Assembly: GCA_964577825.1 (NCBI GenBank)
Contig: CAZOBJ010000026.1
Span: forward strand, 1 to 36,183
Direction: 5' to 3'
Source of the DNA: CAZOBJ01 sp964577825
GTDB taxonomy: Bacteria; Planctomycetota; SZUA-567; JAFGNG01
Length of the DNA stretch: 36,183 nt
The position numbers and the translations under genes were made by a program. The notes beneath the pieces are model-generated. The model saw nothing but the letters and a program-made list of their open reading frames with translations. It searched no databases and was not told the DNA's origin. How positions within the stretch are numbered: the stretch's first letter is position 1; the number at the start of each line of letters is the position of its first letter. Shown piece by piece: positions 1 through 8,021 of the stretch.

Positions 1-47
1 GATATCGTCAACGTCCACCGGATGCCTCCAGCGTTTTCAGACAAAGC

Positions 48-728
48 CTAGGCCGGGGGCGCGCCGCGGGTCGGGGACGCGCCCGTCTTGATGCGTTCGA
101 GCTCCGCGTTGATCTGTTCGTCCTCGGCCAGATGGGCGATCTCGCCCTCCAGGTCCTTGCGCTTGGGCGGGGTCACCAGCGACGCCTCGGCCTCCAGCCG
201 CTCGATCCGGTTCTCGAACGCGGCGAACCGCGCGAACGCGTCCGCGGACCCGGCGCGGCGCACCTGGGTGCGCGCGGCCTTTTGCCGGTGGGCGTGGCGG
301 TGGCGCTCCACGAGCGACCGGTACTTCTGCTCCGCGGTGGCGCGCTTGTCCTCGAGTTGGTCAATGTCCTTGCGGTACTGCTCGACCACGGACTCGCAGT
401 CGGCGAGCTCGCGCGCCAGCGCCTCCGCGCGCTCGTGGGCCGTGCGCTTCTCGACCAGGGCCTCGCGGGCCAGGTCCTCGCGGCCCTTGTTCACCGCGGC
501 GCGGGCGTTGGCCTCCCACCGGTCCACGTGGCCGCGGGCCTCGCGCAGGTCGCGCTCGACCTTCTTGCACGTGGCCATGGCCCCGGCGCAGCCCGCCTTG
601 ATCTCCACCAGGGTGTCGTCCATCTCCTGGATCATGAGCTTGACGAGCTTCTCCGGGTCTTCGGCCTTTTCCAGCATGGCGTTGATGTTCGAGTTTACGA
701 TGTCGCGCATCCGTGTAAACACGCCCAT
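48..728 (-). CDS. pspA: PspA/IM30 family phage shock protein A (226 aa)
   Basis: Peripheral inner-membrane protein that oligomerises on stressed membranes and, in Proteobacteria, also inhibits the activator PspF. The protein is almost entirely alpha-helical and charged, as expected for the PspA coiled coil. The N-terminus has the amphipathic helix (MGVFTRMRDIVNSNINAML) followed by the family signature EDPEKLVKLMIQEMDD at about residues 23-38. Length matches the family (about 220-230). The start is the ATG preceded by AAGGAGGAAATCTC. The gene is divergent from pspF and is preceded by a sigma-54-type promoter. No other psp genes (pspB, pspC) are adjacent. Identification is secure. Confidence 0.96.
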   Translation of the reverse strand: MGVFTRMRDIVNSNINAMLEKAEDPEKLVKLMIQEMDDTLVEIKAGCAGAMATCKKVERDLREARGHVDRWEANARAAVNKGREDLAREALVEKRTAHERAEALARELADCESVVEQYRKDIDQLEDKRATAEQKYRSLVERHRHAHRQKAARTQVRRAGSADAFARFAAFENRIERLEAEASLVTPPKRKDLEGEIAHLAEDEQINAELERIKTGASPTRGAPPA

Positions 729-801
729 GAGATTTCCTCCTTATGCCTGGGCCGGCTGCGGCTTGTGCGCCGGATTGCCGGCCGAATGTCGCGAGCAGAG
801 G

Positions 802-817
802 TCCAAGTGTCGTGCCA
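802..817 (-). promoter_or_regulatory. Sigma-54 (-24/-12) promoter of pspA
   Basis: On the minus strand this reads TGGCACGACACTTGGA, against the consensus TGGCACRNNNNTTGCW. It is a full -24 element with the correct 10-base GG-to-GG spacing; the only deviation is GG instead of GC at -12. The pspA start lies about 75 bases downstream. The neighbouring gene encodes a PspF-type sigma-54 activator, so position and partner both support the call. Confidence 0.8.
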
Positions 818-890
818 GGGAGCTCCTTTTCATATAGCTCACCGAATGCCAGGGCCTTACGCTCGTTTGCATGGTGAAATGCGTTCTTGC

Positions 891-906
891 GTTTTCGGTC
901 GAAAAC
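891..906. promoter_or_regulatory. Palindrome GTTTTCGGTCGAAAAC, candidate PspF upstream activating site
   Basis: A perfect 7+2+7 inverted repeat sits between the divergent pspA and pspF genes. Its centre is about 80 bases upstream of the pspA -24 element, within the range where PspF binds in enterobacteria. It also lies 38 bases before the pspF start and so could mediate autoregulation. A weak sigma-70-like -10 (TAAACT, 909-914) overlaps this area. The assignment to PspF is inference from position and symmetry. Confidence 0.5.
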
Positions 907-943
907 ACTAAACTATGTCCGAGAATGCCAAAAAGAGGTCCAA

Positions 944-2020
944 ATGGACGAGACACGAGTGCCCGAATCCCTGGGCGACGAGGTGCGCAAGCCGCCCGGC
1001 GAGGCGGTGGGCCAGAGCGAGGCGTTCCTGGACTTCCAGGAGGCGCTCGCGCGCGTGGCGCGTGTGGACCGGCCGGTGCTCCTGGCCGGCGAGCGGGGCA
1101 CGGGCAAGGAGCTCGCGGCCGCGCGGCTCCATTACCTGTCCGGCCGGTGGACCGGGCCGCTGGTGACGCTCAACTGCGCGGCCCTCGCGCCGACCTTGAT
1201 CGAGAGCGAGCTGTTCGGGTACGAGGCGGGCGCGTTCACCGGCGCGGCTCGGGGCCGAGCGGGCCGGTTCGAGACTGCGGACAGCGGCACCCTGTTCCTG
1301 GACGAACTCGGGAACGTGCCCGTGCGCGTGCAGGAGAAGCTCCTGCGCGCGGTCGAGTACGGCACGTTCGAGCGGGTGGGAAGCGCGCGCAGCGTGTCCG
1401 TGGACGTGCGCATCCTGGGCGCCACGCACCAGGACCTGCGTGCGCTCGTGGCCGAGGGACGGTTCATGCGCGACCTGCTGGACCGCCTGAGCTTCGAGGT
1501 GCTGCGCCTGCCGCCCCTGCGCGAGCGCGCCGGGGACGTGGCGCTCTTGGCCCGGCACTTCGCCGCGCGCATGGCCCGCGAGCTGGGCCTGGACCAGGCG
1601 CCCGCGTTCTCGGACCGTGCGCTCGCCCAGCTCGAGGCGTATGCCTGGCCCGGGAACGTGCGCGAGCTCAAGAACGTGGTTGAGCGCGCGGTGTACCGCG
1701 CCGAAGACGCGTCCGCGGTCGAGGAGGTCGCCTTCGACCCGTTCGACGGCGCGGCGCTCGGCCCGCCGTCAGGCCCGGAGCTCCCTGCGCAGGCGCGCGA
1801 GCCCGAGGCGCCCGACGGCCCCGAGGCGCGCGGCGGGGCGGACCTGTTGGCCCGGTCCCTGCCCGAGCGCGAGCACGCCCTGGAGGTGCGCATGGTGCGC
1901 GAGGCGCTGGCTCGGGCGCGGTACAACCAGCGCCGCGCCGCGCGGCTCCTGGGCCTGACCTACAACCAGTTCCGCGGCCGGTACCGGCGCCTGGCCGACG
2001 AGCTGGACCGGGACGCGTAG
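944..2020 (+). CDS. pspF: PspF-like sigma-54-dependent transcriptional activator (358 aa)
   Basis: Bacterial enhancer-binding protein that uses ATP hydrolysis to remodel sigma-54 polymerase. Visible motifs: Walker A GERGTGKE (about residues 49-56), the sigma-54-contact loop GAFTGA (96-101), Walker B GTLFLDE (115-121), and a C-terminal Fis-type helix-turn-helix (RRAARLLGLTYNQFRGRYRR). There is no N-terminal sensor domain, as in PspF, where PspA itself is the regulator. The start chosen is ATG 944 with AGAGG just upstream; a TTG at 887 in the same frame would add 19 residues and overlap the palindrome. An Ala/Pro-rich linker lies between AAA+ and HTH. Its position divergent from pspA supports the name. 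Confidence 0.92.
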   Translation: MDETRVPESLGDEVRKPPGEAVGQSEAFLDFQEALARVARVDRPVLLAGERGTGKELAAARLHYLSGRWTGPLVTLNCAALAPTLIESELFGYEAGAFTGAARGRAGRFETADSGTLFLDELGNVPVRVQEKLLRAVEYGTFERVGSARSVSVDVRILGATHQDLRALVAEGRFMRDLLDRLSFEVLRLPPLRERAGDVALLARHFAARMARELGLDQAPAFSDRALAQLEAYAWPGNVRELKNVVERAVYRAEDASAVEEVAFDPFDGAALGPPSGPELPAQAREPEAPDGPEARGGADLLARSLPEREHALEVRMVREALARARYNQRRAARLLGLTYNQFRGRYRRLADELDRDA

Positions 2021-2084
2021 CCCGCGGGCACGCCGCCCGGCCGCAGAGCCCGCGCCCGTGCGGCGAGGCCGTGCGCGCACGCGC

Positions 2085-2490
2085 CGGCAGGCCGATGGAC
2101 CGCTGCCCCGAGGTCGGCCGCAGCGCGTTGACCCGCCTTTGTCTACATTCCGCCGAATCCGAATAGGGCACGCGGGTTGTACTCTGTGTGCGCGAGCGAC
2201 GCGCAGGCGCGCGCGAGACGTTCACGTAACCGCTGAAGAGAAAAGCGGTTGTGAGGACGTGGCTCGCGGGCCGCGCGCACGCGGACGGCAGGCCGATGGA
2301 CCGCTGCCCCGAGGTCGGCCGCAGCGCGTTGACCCGCCTTTGTCTACATTCCGCCGAATCCGAATAGGGCACGCGGGTTGTACTCTGTGTGCGCGAGCGA
2401 CGCGCAGGCGCGCGCGAGACGTTCACGTAACCGCTGAAGAGAAAAGCGGTTGTGAGGACGTGGCTCGCGGGCCGCGCGCACGCGGACGGC
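2085..2490. repeat. Exact tandem duplication, 201-bp period, about 2 copies
   Basis: The sequence from 2085 to 2289 recurs without a visible mismatch at 2286-2490. Each unit carries a stem-loop with 7-bp arms AACCGCT and AGCGGTT (first copy 2228-2250, second copy 2429-2451). The short GC-rich word GCGCGCACGCG occurs before copy 1 and at the end of each copy, so slippage or recombination at that word may have created the duplication. The unit length is a multiple of three, so reading frames stay open across it, but no convincing protein is encoded. It fills most of the 658-base gap between pspF and fliD. Confidence 0.95.
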
Positions 2491-2573
2491 CGCTGGGGCC
2501 TGTGGGGCGGCAGAACCTGCCGCGCGGGCCTGCCGGTGGCGGCTGTGTGTGCCGCCCCGTGCGGGCTTTCGGT

Positions 2574-2600
2574 TCAAGGCCGGCGCGCGCGTTCCGATAA
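2574..2600 (+). promoter_or_regulatory. Sigma-28 (FliA)-like flagellar promoter of fliD
   Basis: TCAAGGCC, an 11-base spacer, then TCCGATAA. The flagellar sigma-28 consensus is TAAAGTTT-N11-GCCGATAA; TCAAG is a common -35 variant in pseudomonads. The -10 matches 7 of 8 bases, and the site lies about 75 bases before the start of a late-class flagellar gene. Confidence 0.65.
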
Positions 2601-2678
2601 TCTAAGGTGGACCTGCGGTGCGTGCGCCTCACGCAGGCACGGGTTCCCGACGTACGGTCACACAGAAAGGCGACGGTC

Positions 2679-5600
2679 ATGGCCCTGCCCACGCAGACGA
2701 TCGGCGGGCTCATCAGCGGGTTCGACACTTCGAACATCATCGAAAAGCTGATGACCATCGAGCGCAGGCCCGTGAAGCTCATGGAGCAGGAGGTCGCCGA
2801 GCTCCAGGCCCAGCAGGAGGCCTACCGCGCGGTGAGCCGCGCGCTGCTGGCGTACAAGACCGAGGTGGACACGCTCGGGCGCCTGTCCTCGTACAACGCC
2901 AAGACCGCGTCCTCGAGCGCGGAGTCGCTGCTCACGGCCTCGGCCTCGGACGCCGCGGCCGCGGGCAGCTACAGCTTTCGCACCGTGCGCCGGGCCCAGA
3001 CCGAACAGCTGGTGAGCCGCGGGTTCGCCACCTCGGACGCCACCGCGGTGGGCGCGGGCGAGATCCGCATCGACGGCGCGGGCGCGAGCCTGCGCCAGGG
3101 CACCCGGCTCGCGGAACTGAACGGCACCGCGGGTGTGGAGCGCGGCAGTATCCGCATCACCGACCGGTCCGGCGCGTCCGCGGTCATCGACCTGTCCGTG
3201 GCCGAGACCGTGCAGGACGTCCTGGACCTCGTGAACGAAACCTCGGGCATCCAGGTGCAGGCCGAGCTCGCGCCCGGGGGCACGCGTCTGCGCCTCCAGG
3301 ACCTGTCCGGCGGCGCGGGCGATATCGTGGTCGAGGAGGTCGCGGGCATGCGCACGGCCGAGGACCTGGGGCTCTTGGGCGCCACGTCCGGGGCCACGCA
3401 CACCGGGGGCCAGGTGTACGTGATGCAGGGCCAGAGCGCGCTCTCGTGGCTGCGCGACGGCCTGGGCATCGACGACGGCACCCTGGGCACCGTCCGCATC
3501 GAGGACACGGGCGGCACGGCCACGGGGCCCTTTGACGTGGACCTGTCGGCCGCGACCACGGTGCAGGAGGTCATCGACGCCATCGACGCGGACACGGGCG
3601 GCGCGTTCACCGCCGAGGTGGACCCGACCGACGCGCGGCGGCTGCTCATCCACCGCACGGGCGGCGACGCGACCACGAACATCGTGGTGAGCGACGATCC
3701 CGGCGACGCGGCGGACACCACGGCCACGGACCTGGGCATCGCCACCACGGGCTCGGCCGGGGCCAGCCTCACCGGCGCGTACATCGTGGGTGCCGTGGAT
3801 TCGGTGCTCGCCGGGACGTTGAGCGGCGCACAGGCCACGGGCCTGGACCTGGACGGCGACTCGGTCACGGACGACAACTTCACCATCACCGACCGGTCGG
3901 GCGCGAGCGTGGACGTGTCCCTGGCCGGGTACAAGACCACGCTGCGCGAGGTGCTGTACGCGATCAACCAGCAGACCCAGGCCGCAGGCGTGGACGTGAC
4001 CGCAGAGGTCAACGACGCGGGCAACGGGATCGTGCTGCGCGACAGCTCGGGCGGGAGCGGCAGCCTGACCGTGGCCGACTTCGGGGACTCGCAGACCGCC
4101 ACGAGCCTGGGCATCGCGGGCAGCGTGGACGCGAACGAGCTCGACGGCGCGGACCTGGACCGCAAGTACATCGGCCGGGGGACGCTGCTCTCGTCGCTCA
4201 ACGCGGGCAACGGGGTCGCCGCCGGGTCGATTGCCATCACCGACGCCTACGGCCAGCAGTCGGTGGGCGACCTCACGAGCCTGCAAACCGTGGGCGAGGT
4301 CATCGCGGCCATCAACGCCGCGAGCCTGTACGTGCAGGCGCGCGTGAACGACACCGGCGACGGCATCCTGCTGGAGAACACGCGGTTCAACGTGTTCAGC
4401 ACGTCGCAGACCGGCGGCGCCATCGCCGCGCCCGGGAACACGTTCACCGATCCGGGCAAGGACTTCACCGAGCTCGGGGTGCAGGTGGGCGACGAGCTCG
4501 TGGTCGAGAGCGGGCCCAACGCGGGCACCTACCAGATCACCGCCGTGGGCACGACGGACCTCACCGTGGGCGGGGCCGGGTTCGGCAGCGCCGACGCGTC
4601 CGTGACCTACCAGATCGTGAGCCAAGACGCGGTGGGCACGATCCGCGTGGACGAGGTGCAGGGCGGCACCACGGCCGGCGACCTGGGGCTGTTGGGCCAG
4701 GCCTCGGCGGGCGAGGACCTGGACGGCAGCTTCGAAGAGGTCATTGCGATCGACGACAACGACACGCTCACCGAGGTCGCGCAGAAGATCCTGGCCTCGG
4801 ACGCGCGCGTACAGGCGTCCGTGCTCAACGACGGCAGCGCGTTTGCGCCGTACCGCCTGACCCTGTCCAGCGAGGACGCGGGCCGCGCGGGCGCCGTGGT
4901 GGTGGACACGGACATCGCCTCCTTGGGCTTGGATCAGACCGCGGCCGGCCGGGACGCGCTGCTCTTGTACGGCGCGGCGGGCGGAGGTGCGGCGCCGGTG
5001 CTGCTTTCGAGTTCGGAGAACACGTTCCGCAACGCGGTGCCCGGGCTCACCCTGACCGTCCAGGCCGCGCAGCCGGACACTGAGGTGACCGTGACCGTGG
5101 GCCGCGAGGTGGAGGAGATCGTCACCGCGGCCGAGGAGATGGTCGGCGCGTACAACGACCTGCACGACCTGGTGCTCCAGCTCACCCAGTGGAACGAGGA
5201 AGAGGAGGTGCCGGGGCTGCTGTTCGGCGACAGCCAGATCGCCAACGTGATGCGCGAGATCGACGACGCGCTCACGAACACGGTCTCCGGGCTCGACGGG
5301 GGCATCAGCCAGCTCTACGACGTGGGCGTGCGGTTCCGGTACGACGCGACCCAGCGCAAGACGAGCCTGGAGTTCAACGAGAGCACGCTGCGCGAGAAGC
5401 TGAGCACGAACTTCGAGTCCGTGCGGGATCTGATGACCCGCAGCGTGGACCGGGCGCTCACCGCCAACTACGCGACCGTGTCCGCGGACAACCCGGCCGG
5501 CGGGGGCACCTCGGCCGAGAACCTGGTCAACGGCAACACCGCGTCCAACGACTTCGGCGCGGCGAACGGGTACGAGGCCAGCCTCGCCCTCGACGACCCC

Positions 5601-6194
5601 GGCAACGCGGACGGCGAGGACGTCATCAACCTGCGCTTCGACCGGGCGCGACCCATCTACCAGCTCGTTCTCCACCATATCGACAGCACCAGCATGCCGG
5701 CCGGAGACTACGCGATCCGCGACTTCGTGGTCGAGTACCTCGACGACGCGACCGGCGCCTGGGAGGAGGCGCGCACCTTCACCGGCAACACCGCGGCGAT
5801 CAACTACATCTCCCTGCCCCAGGGCACGCGCACGAGCCAGGTGCGGCTCACGGTCCAGGGCACGAACGCCGCGGACAACAAGACCCGGCTCGTGGAAGTG
5901 GAGGCGATGGAGCGCGACGGGGTGGCCGGCCGCATGCGCACGTCGCTGAGCCGCTTGACCGACTACGCGACCGGGATCTTCGCCACGGCCAACGACACGT
6001 TCAACGACAAGATCGAGGACCTGGAGACGAGCATCGACAAGGCGAACGAGCGCCTGGAGATGCGCCAGATCGAGTACCTGCGCGAGTTCACGGCCATGGA
6101 AACCGCGCTCGCGCAGCTCCAGGCCCAGAGCGACTTCTTCTTCGCGCAGATGGAGGCGCTCAACAACCAGCGGAGGCTCGGCCCGAACGGCTAG
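2679..6194 (+). CDS. fliD: Flagellar filament cap protein FliD, very long, with discoidin-like insert (1171 aa)
   Basis: Caps the growing filament and folds flagellin at the tip. The N-terminus (MALPTQTIGGLISGFDTSNIIEKLM) and the C-terminal coiled coil are typical FliD. Typical homologues have about 450-650 residues. The extra length comes from at least four flagellin-hook IN-type repeats between about residues 150 and 700 (pattern GSIRITDRSG, then TVQDVLDLVN, then a LGLLG or LGIAG close), plus an insert at about residues 928-1079. That insert has the look of an F5/8 type C (discoidin) carbohydrate-binding fold: a loss-of-symmetry start with AxNLVNGNT, an LRFD strand, FVVEYLDDATGAWEEA and QVRLTVQGT. 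It interrupts the FliD C-terminal domain between NFESVRDLM and GVAGRMRTSL. Start ATG 2679 has AGAAAGG upstream. No other flagellar genes are present. Confidence 0.9.
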   Translation: MALPTQTIGGLISGFDTSNIIEKLMTIERRPVKLMEQEVAELQAQQEAYRAVSRALLAYKTEVDTLGRLSSYNAKTASSSAESLLTASASDAAAAGSYSFRTVRRAQTEQLVSRGFATSDATAVGAGEIRIDGAGASLRQGTRLAELNGTAGVERGSIRITDRSGASAVIDLSVAETVQDVLDLVNETSGIQVQAELAPGGTRLRLQDLSGGAGDIVVEEVAGMRTAEDLGLLGATSGATHTGGQVYVMQGQSALSWLRDGLGIDDGTLGTVRIEDTGGTATGPFDVDLSAATTVQEVIDAIDADTGGAFTAEVDPTDARRLLIHRTGGDATTNIVVSDDPGDAADTTATDLGIATTGSAGASLTGAYIVGAVDSVLAGTLSGAQATGLDLDGDSVTDDNFTITDRSGASVDVSLAGYKTTLREVLYAINQQTQAAGVDVTAEVNDAGNGIVLRDSSGGSGSLTVADFGDSQTATSLGIAGSVDANELDGADLDRKYIGRGTLLSSLNAGNGVAAGSIAITDAYGQQSVGDLTSLQTVGEVIAAINAASLYVQARVNDTGDGILLENTRFNVFSTSQTGGAIAAPGNTFTDPGKDFTELGVQVGDELVVESGPNAGTYQITAVGTTDLTVGGAGFGSADASVTYQIVSQDAVGTIRVDEVQGGTTAGDLGLLGQASAGEDLDGSFEEVIAIDDNDTLTEVAQKILASDARVQASVLNDGSAFAPYRLTLSSEDAGRAGAVVVDTDIASLGLDQTAAGRDALLLYGAAGGGAAPVLLSSSENTFRNAVPGLTLTVQAAQPDTEVTVTVGREVEEIVTAAEEMVGAYNDLHDLVLQLTQWNEEEEVPGLLFGDSQIANVMREIDDALTNTVSGLDGGISQLYDVGVRFRYDATQRKTSLEFNESTLREKLSTNFESVRDLMTRSVDRALTANYATVSADNPAGGGTSAENLVNGNTASNDFGAANGYEASLALDDPGNADGEDVINLRFDRARPIYQLVLHHIDSTSMPAGDYAIRDFVVEYLDDATGAWEEARTFTGNTAAINYISLPQGTRTSQVRLTVQGTNAADNKTRLVEVEAMERDGVAGRMRTSLSRLTDYATGIFATANDTFNDKIEDLETSIDKANERLEMRQIEYLREFTAMETALAQLQAQSDFFFAQMEALNNQRRLGPNG

Positions 6195-6268
6195 CTCGCG
6201 TCCGGCCGCCCTCCGCCTCCCGACCGCTCCCCCTCCGCACCCGACACGGGCGCGCGCCGCGCGCGGCC

Positions 6269-7012
6269 CTATCCGGTGACCACCGCGTTCGCCTGCGGGT
6301 TGAACGGATTCGTGCGCAGCGACAGAGAGAACAGATACGGGTACGTGGCCTGCAGGTGCTCCATGTGCCGCAGCCACTGCGCGATCAAGCGCCCGTACAC
6401 GCGGCGCAGGTCGCCCACCAGGTGCTCGCGGTCGGTCTGCGGCAGGTCGGCGAACGCGCCCCGGTGCGCGAGTTCATCGGCCAGGTGGAAGACCGCCCAC
6501 AGGAGATTCGTAAACGTCTCGTGTTCGAGCAGGTTCGGATTCCCCAACAGCGCCAGGAGAAACGCTCGGCGTTCGACCAGGAACGCGCGCAGGTCTTCCA
6601 GGTGCCGGGGCTCGGGCGCGAGCGGCGGGCCGTCCTCGCGGAAGCGCGCGCGCGCGGCGTGATAGTCGGCGGCCGACCAGTCCTCGGTGATGCGCAGGCT
6701 GTGGGAGAGCTTGTCGGCCTCGGGGTCCAGGTCGCGCAGCCGGCGCAGCAGCGGATTGCCGATCTCGCTGAAAAAGGTCCCGATGGCCATGTGCATCTTG
6801 CGGAGGCGGGCCTGGCGCTCGTGGCGCTCGAGCACCCGGTGGATGACGAGCGTGACCAGGAGCACCTCCACGGGCACAAAGGCCACGTCCCCGAGCAGGT
6901 AGATGAAGATGTGGTGCGGGTCCGAGAAGATGAGATAGTGGACCCCGTACAGGGCCGCGGACAGGCCCACGAGCAGGACCCCGAAGCGGATCTCCCAGGG
7001 CAGGCGTCGCAT
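6269..7012 (-). CDS. Uncharacterised membrane protein with two N-terminal transmembrane helices (247 aa)
   Basis: I do not recognise a named family. The N-terminus has two hydrophobic helices, about residues 8-28 (FGVLLVGLSAALYGVHYLIF) and 35-58 (IFIYLLGDVAFVPVEVLLV), followed by an Arg/His-rich stretch and a soluble, mostly helical C-terminal region of about 185 residues with several Trp, His and acidic residues. The start is ATG 7012, with GAGGAG nine bases upstream; GTG 7018 would add two residues at poor spacing. It is last in the minus-strand run beginning at leuC, separated from the transporter gene by 79 bases containing a palindromic repeat. The 74 bases between it and convergent fliD are a GC-rich imperfect stem (around 6246-6270) that could serve as a shared terminator, though it has no T-run. 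Confidence 0.8.
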   Translation of the reverse strand: MRRLPWEIRFGVLLVGLSAALYGVHYLIFSDPHHIFIYLLGDVAFVPVEVLLVTLVIHRVLERHERQARLRKMHMAIGTFFSEIGNPLLRRLRDLDPEADKLSHSLRITEDWSAADYHAARARFREDGPPLAPEPRHLEDLRAFLVERRAFLLALLGNPNLLEHETFTNLLWAVFHLADELAHRGAFADLPQTDREHLVGDLRRVYGRLIAQWLRHMEHLQATYPYLFSLSLRTNPFNPQANAVVTG

Positions 7013-7043
7013 AGGCACGGTCTCCTCGGCGGGTTGCGGATTT

Positions 7044-7078
7044 CCCTCACCCTGGCCCTCTCCCGGAGGGAGAGGGGA
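7044..7078. repeat. Palindromic intergenic repeat, copy 1
   Basis: CCCTCACCCTGG is followed by a perfect 9-bp stem, CCCTCTCCC (7056-7064) and GGGAGAGGG (7068-7076), with a GGA loop. The same design recurs at 14128-14161. Extragenic palindromes of this wording are scattered in many GC-rich genomes. It sits between two co-oriented genes and may form a stem-loop in the transcript. Confidence 0.8.
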
Positions 7079-7091
7079 CGGGCGCGCGAAC

Positions 7092-7991
7092 TCAGACCTC
7101 CACGCCCAGGAGGATGCGCACCAGGTACCCGATCCCGAAGCTCACCGCGGCCACGGCCAGGCTCAGGCCCGCCATCTCGCCGAACCGGCTGCCGAAGGGC
7201 AGGTCCTTGGCCACGGAAATGTAGTAGGTGAACGCCAGGATCACCACGAGCGCGCACGCGAGCGTGACCGGCAGGGCCACGAGCGGGTTGCCCAACACCA
7301 GGAACGGCCAGATGAGAAAGAGCACGGTGATGAGGTACGCCACGCCCGTGTACAGGCTGCTCTTGACCGGGCTCTTGCTCCCGTCGGGTTCGGCGCGGGT
7401 GGACAGGTACTCGCTCGCGGCCATGGACAGGCTGGCGGCGATGCCGGTCACCAGGCCCGTGGCTGCGATGAGCCGCCCCTGCTGCAGGGCCAGGGTGAGC
7501 CCGGCCAGGGCGCCGGTGAGCTCCACCAGCGCGTCCGACAGGCCCAGGACCACGGACCCCGCGTAGCGCAGGCGCTCCTCGTCGATCATCTTGGTGAGCT
7601 CGTCCTCGTGTTCGCTTTCCTCGGCGGCGATCTGCTTGGACTCGGGGATGCGGTCCTCCAGCCGGCCGTAGGAGGTCTGGGCCTCTTCTTCGCCCCGCTC
7701 CATCAGGCGAACGGCGAAGGTGAGCCCGAAGAGCCGCGCGATGAGCACGTACTTCCACACCGTGAACGTGGACGGCTCGGGCGCGGCCTGGGTGTAGGTG
7801 CCCCAGAACTCGTAATGGCGGCGTTCGTCGTCGGCGATGCGCTCGAGCACACGGCGGTTCTCCGGGTTCTTCTCGCGCTGGGCCAGGCGCTTGTAAACAT
7901 GGTGCTCGGTGAGTTCGTTGTGCTGGGCCCGGATCAGGACTGCACGCAGGTCCGGGTCGAGCGCGCGGCCCGGCTCTTGGGTGTCTCCCAT
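7092..7991 (-). CDS. Ferritin-like domain plus VIT1/CCC1-family iron/manganese transporter (299 aa)
   Basis: Integral membrane protein with an N-terminal rubrerythrin/ferritin-like four-helix domain (about residues 1-140) fused to a VIT1/CCC1 transporter domain (about 140-299). Iron-ligand candidates are visible as ExxH-type motifs: HNELTEHHVYKRLA near residue 23, and DDERRHYEF near 53. The transporter part has the family signature GSVVLGLSDALVELTGALAGL and about five hydrophobic helices. This is the membrane-bound ferritin (MbfA-like) layout, in which the soluble domain senses or oxidises iron and the membrane part exports or sequesters it. The start ATG has CAGGAG upstream. It follows leuD by 30 bases and is probably co-transcribed. 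Metal specificity cannot be read from sequence. Confidence 0.88.
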   Translation of the reverse strand: MGDTQEPGRALDPDLRAVLIRAQHNELTEHHVYKRLAQREKNPENRRVLERIADDERRHYEFWGTYTQAAPEPSTFTVWKYVLIARLFGLTFAVRLMERGEEEAQTSYGRLEDRIPESKQIAAEESEHEDELTKMIDEERLRYAGSVVLGLSDALVELTGALAGLTLALQQGRLIAATGLVTGIAASLSMAASEYLSTRAEPDGSKSPVKSSLYTGVAYLITVLFLIWPFLVLGNPLVALPVTLACALVVILAFTYYISVAKDLPFGSRFGEMAGLSLAVAAVSFGIGYLVRILLGVEV

Positions 7992-8021
7992 GGTTTGTCT
8001 CCTGAGGGCGGCGCGCCCCGG

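Noticed and set aside
2085..2490. CRISPR array
   Set aside because: The unit is 201 bases, only two copies, without short repeats and spacers, and no cas genes are near.
2058..2600. An open frame of 180 residues in the tandem repeat
   Set aside because: It stays open only because the 201-base period is a multiple of three; no ribosome-binding site or family resemblance.
2658..6377. A 1239-residue open frame on the minus strand opposite fliD
   Set aside because: It is the low-complexity reverse-strand shadow (Arg/Ala/Gly/Val/His-rich) of the real, motif-bearing fliD frame.
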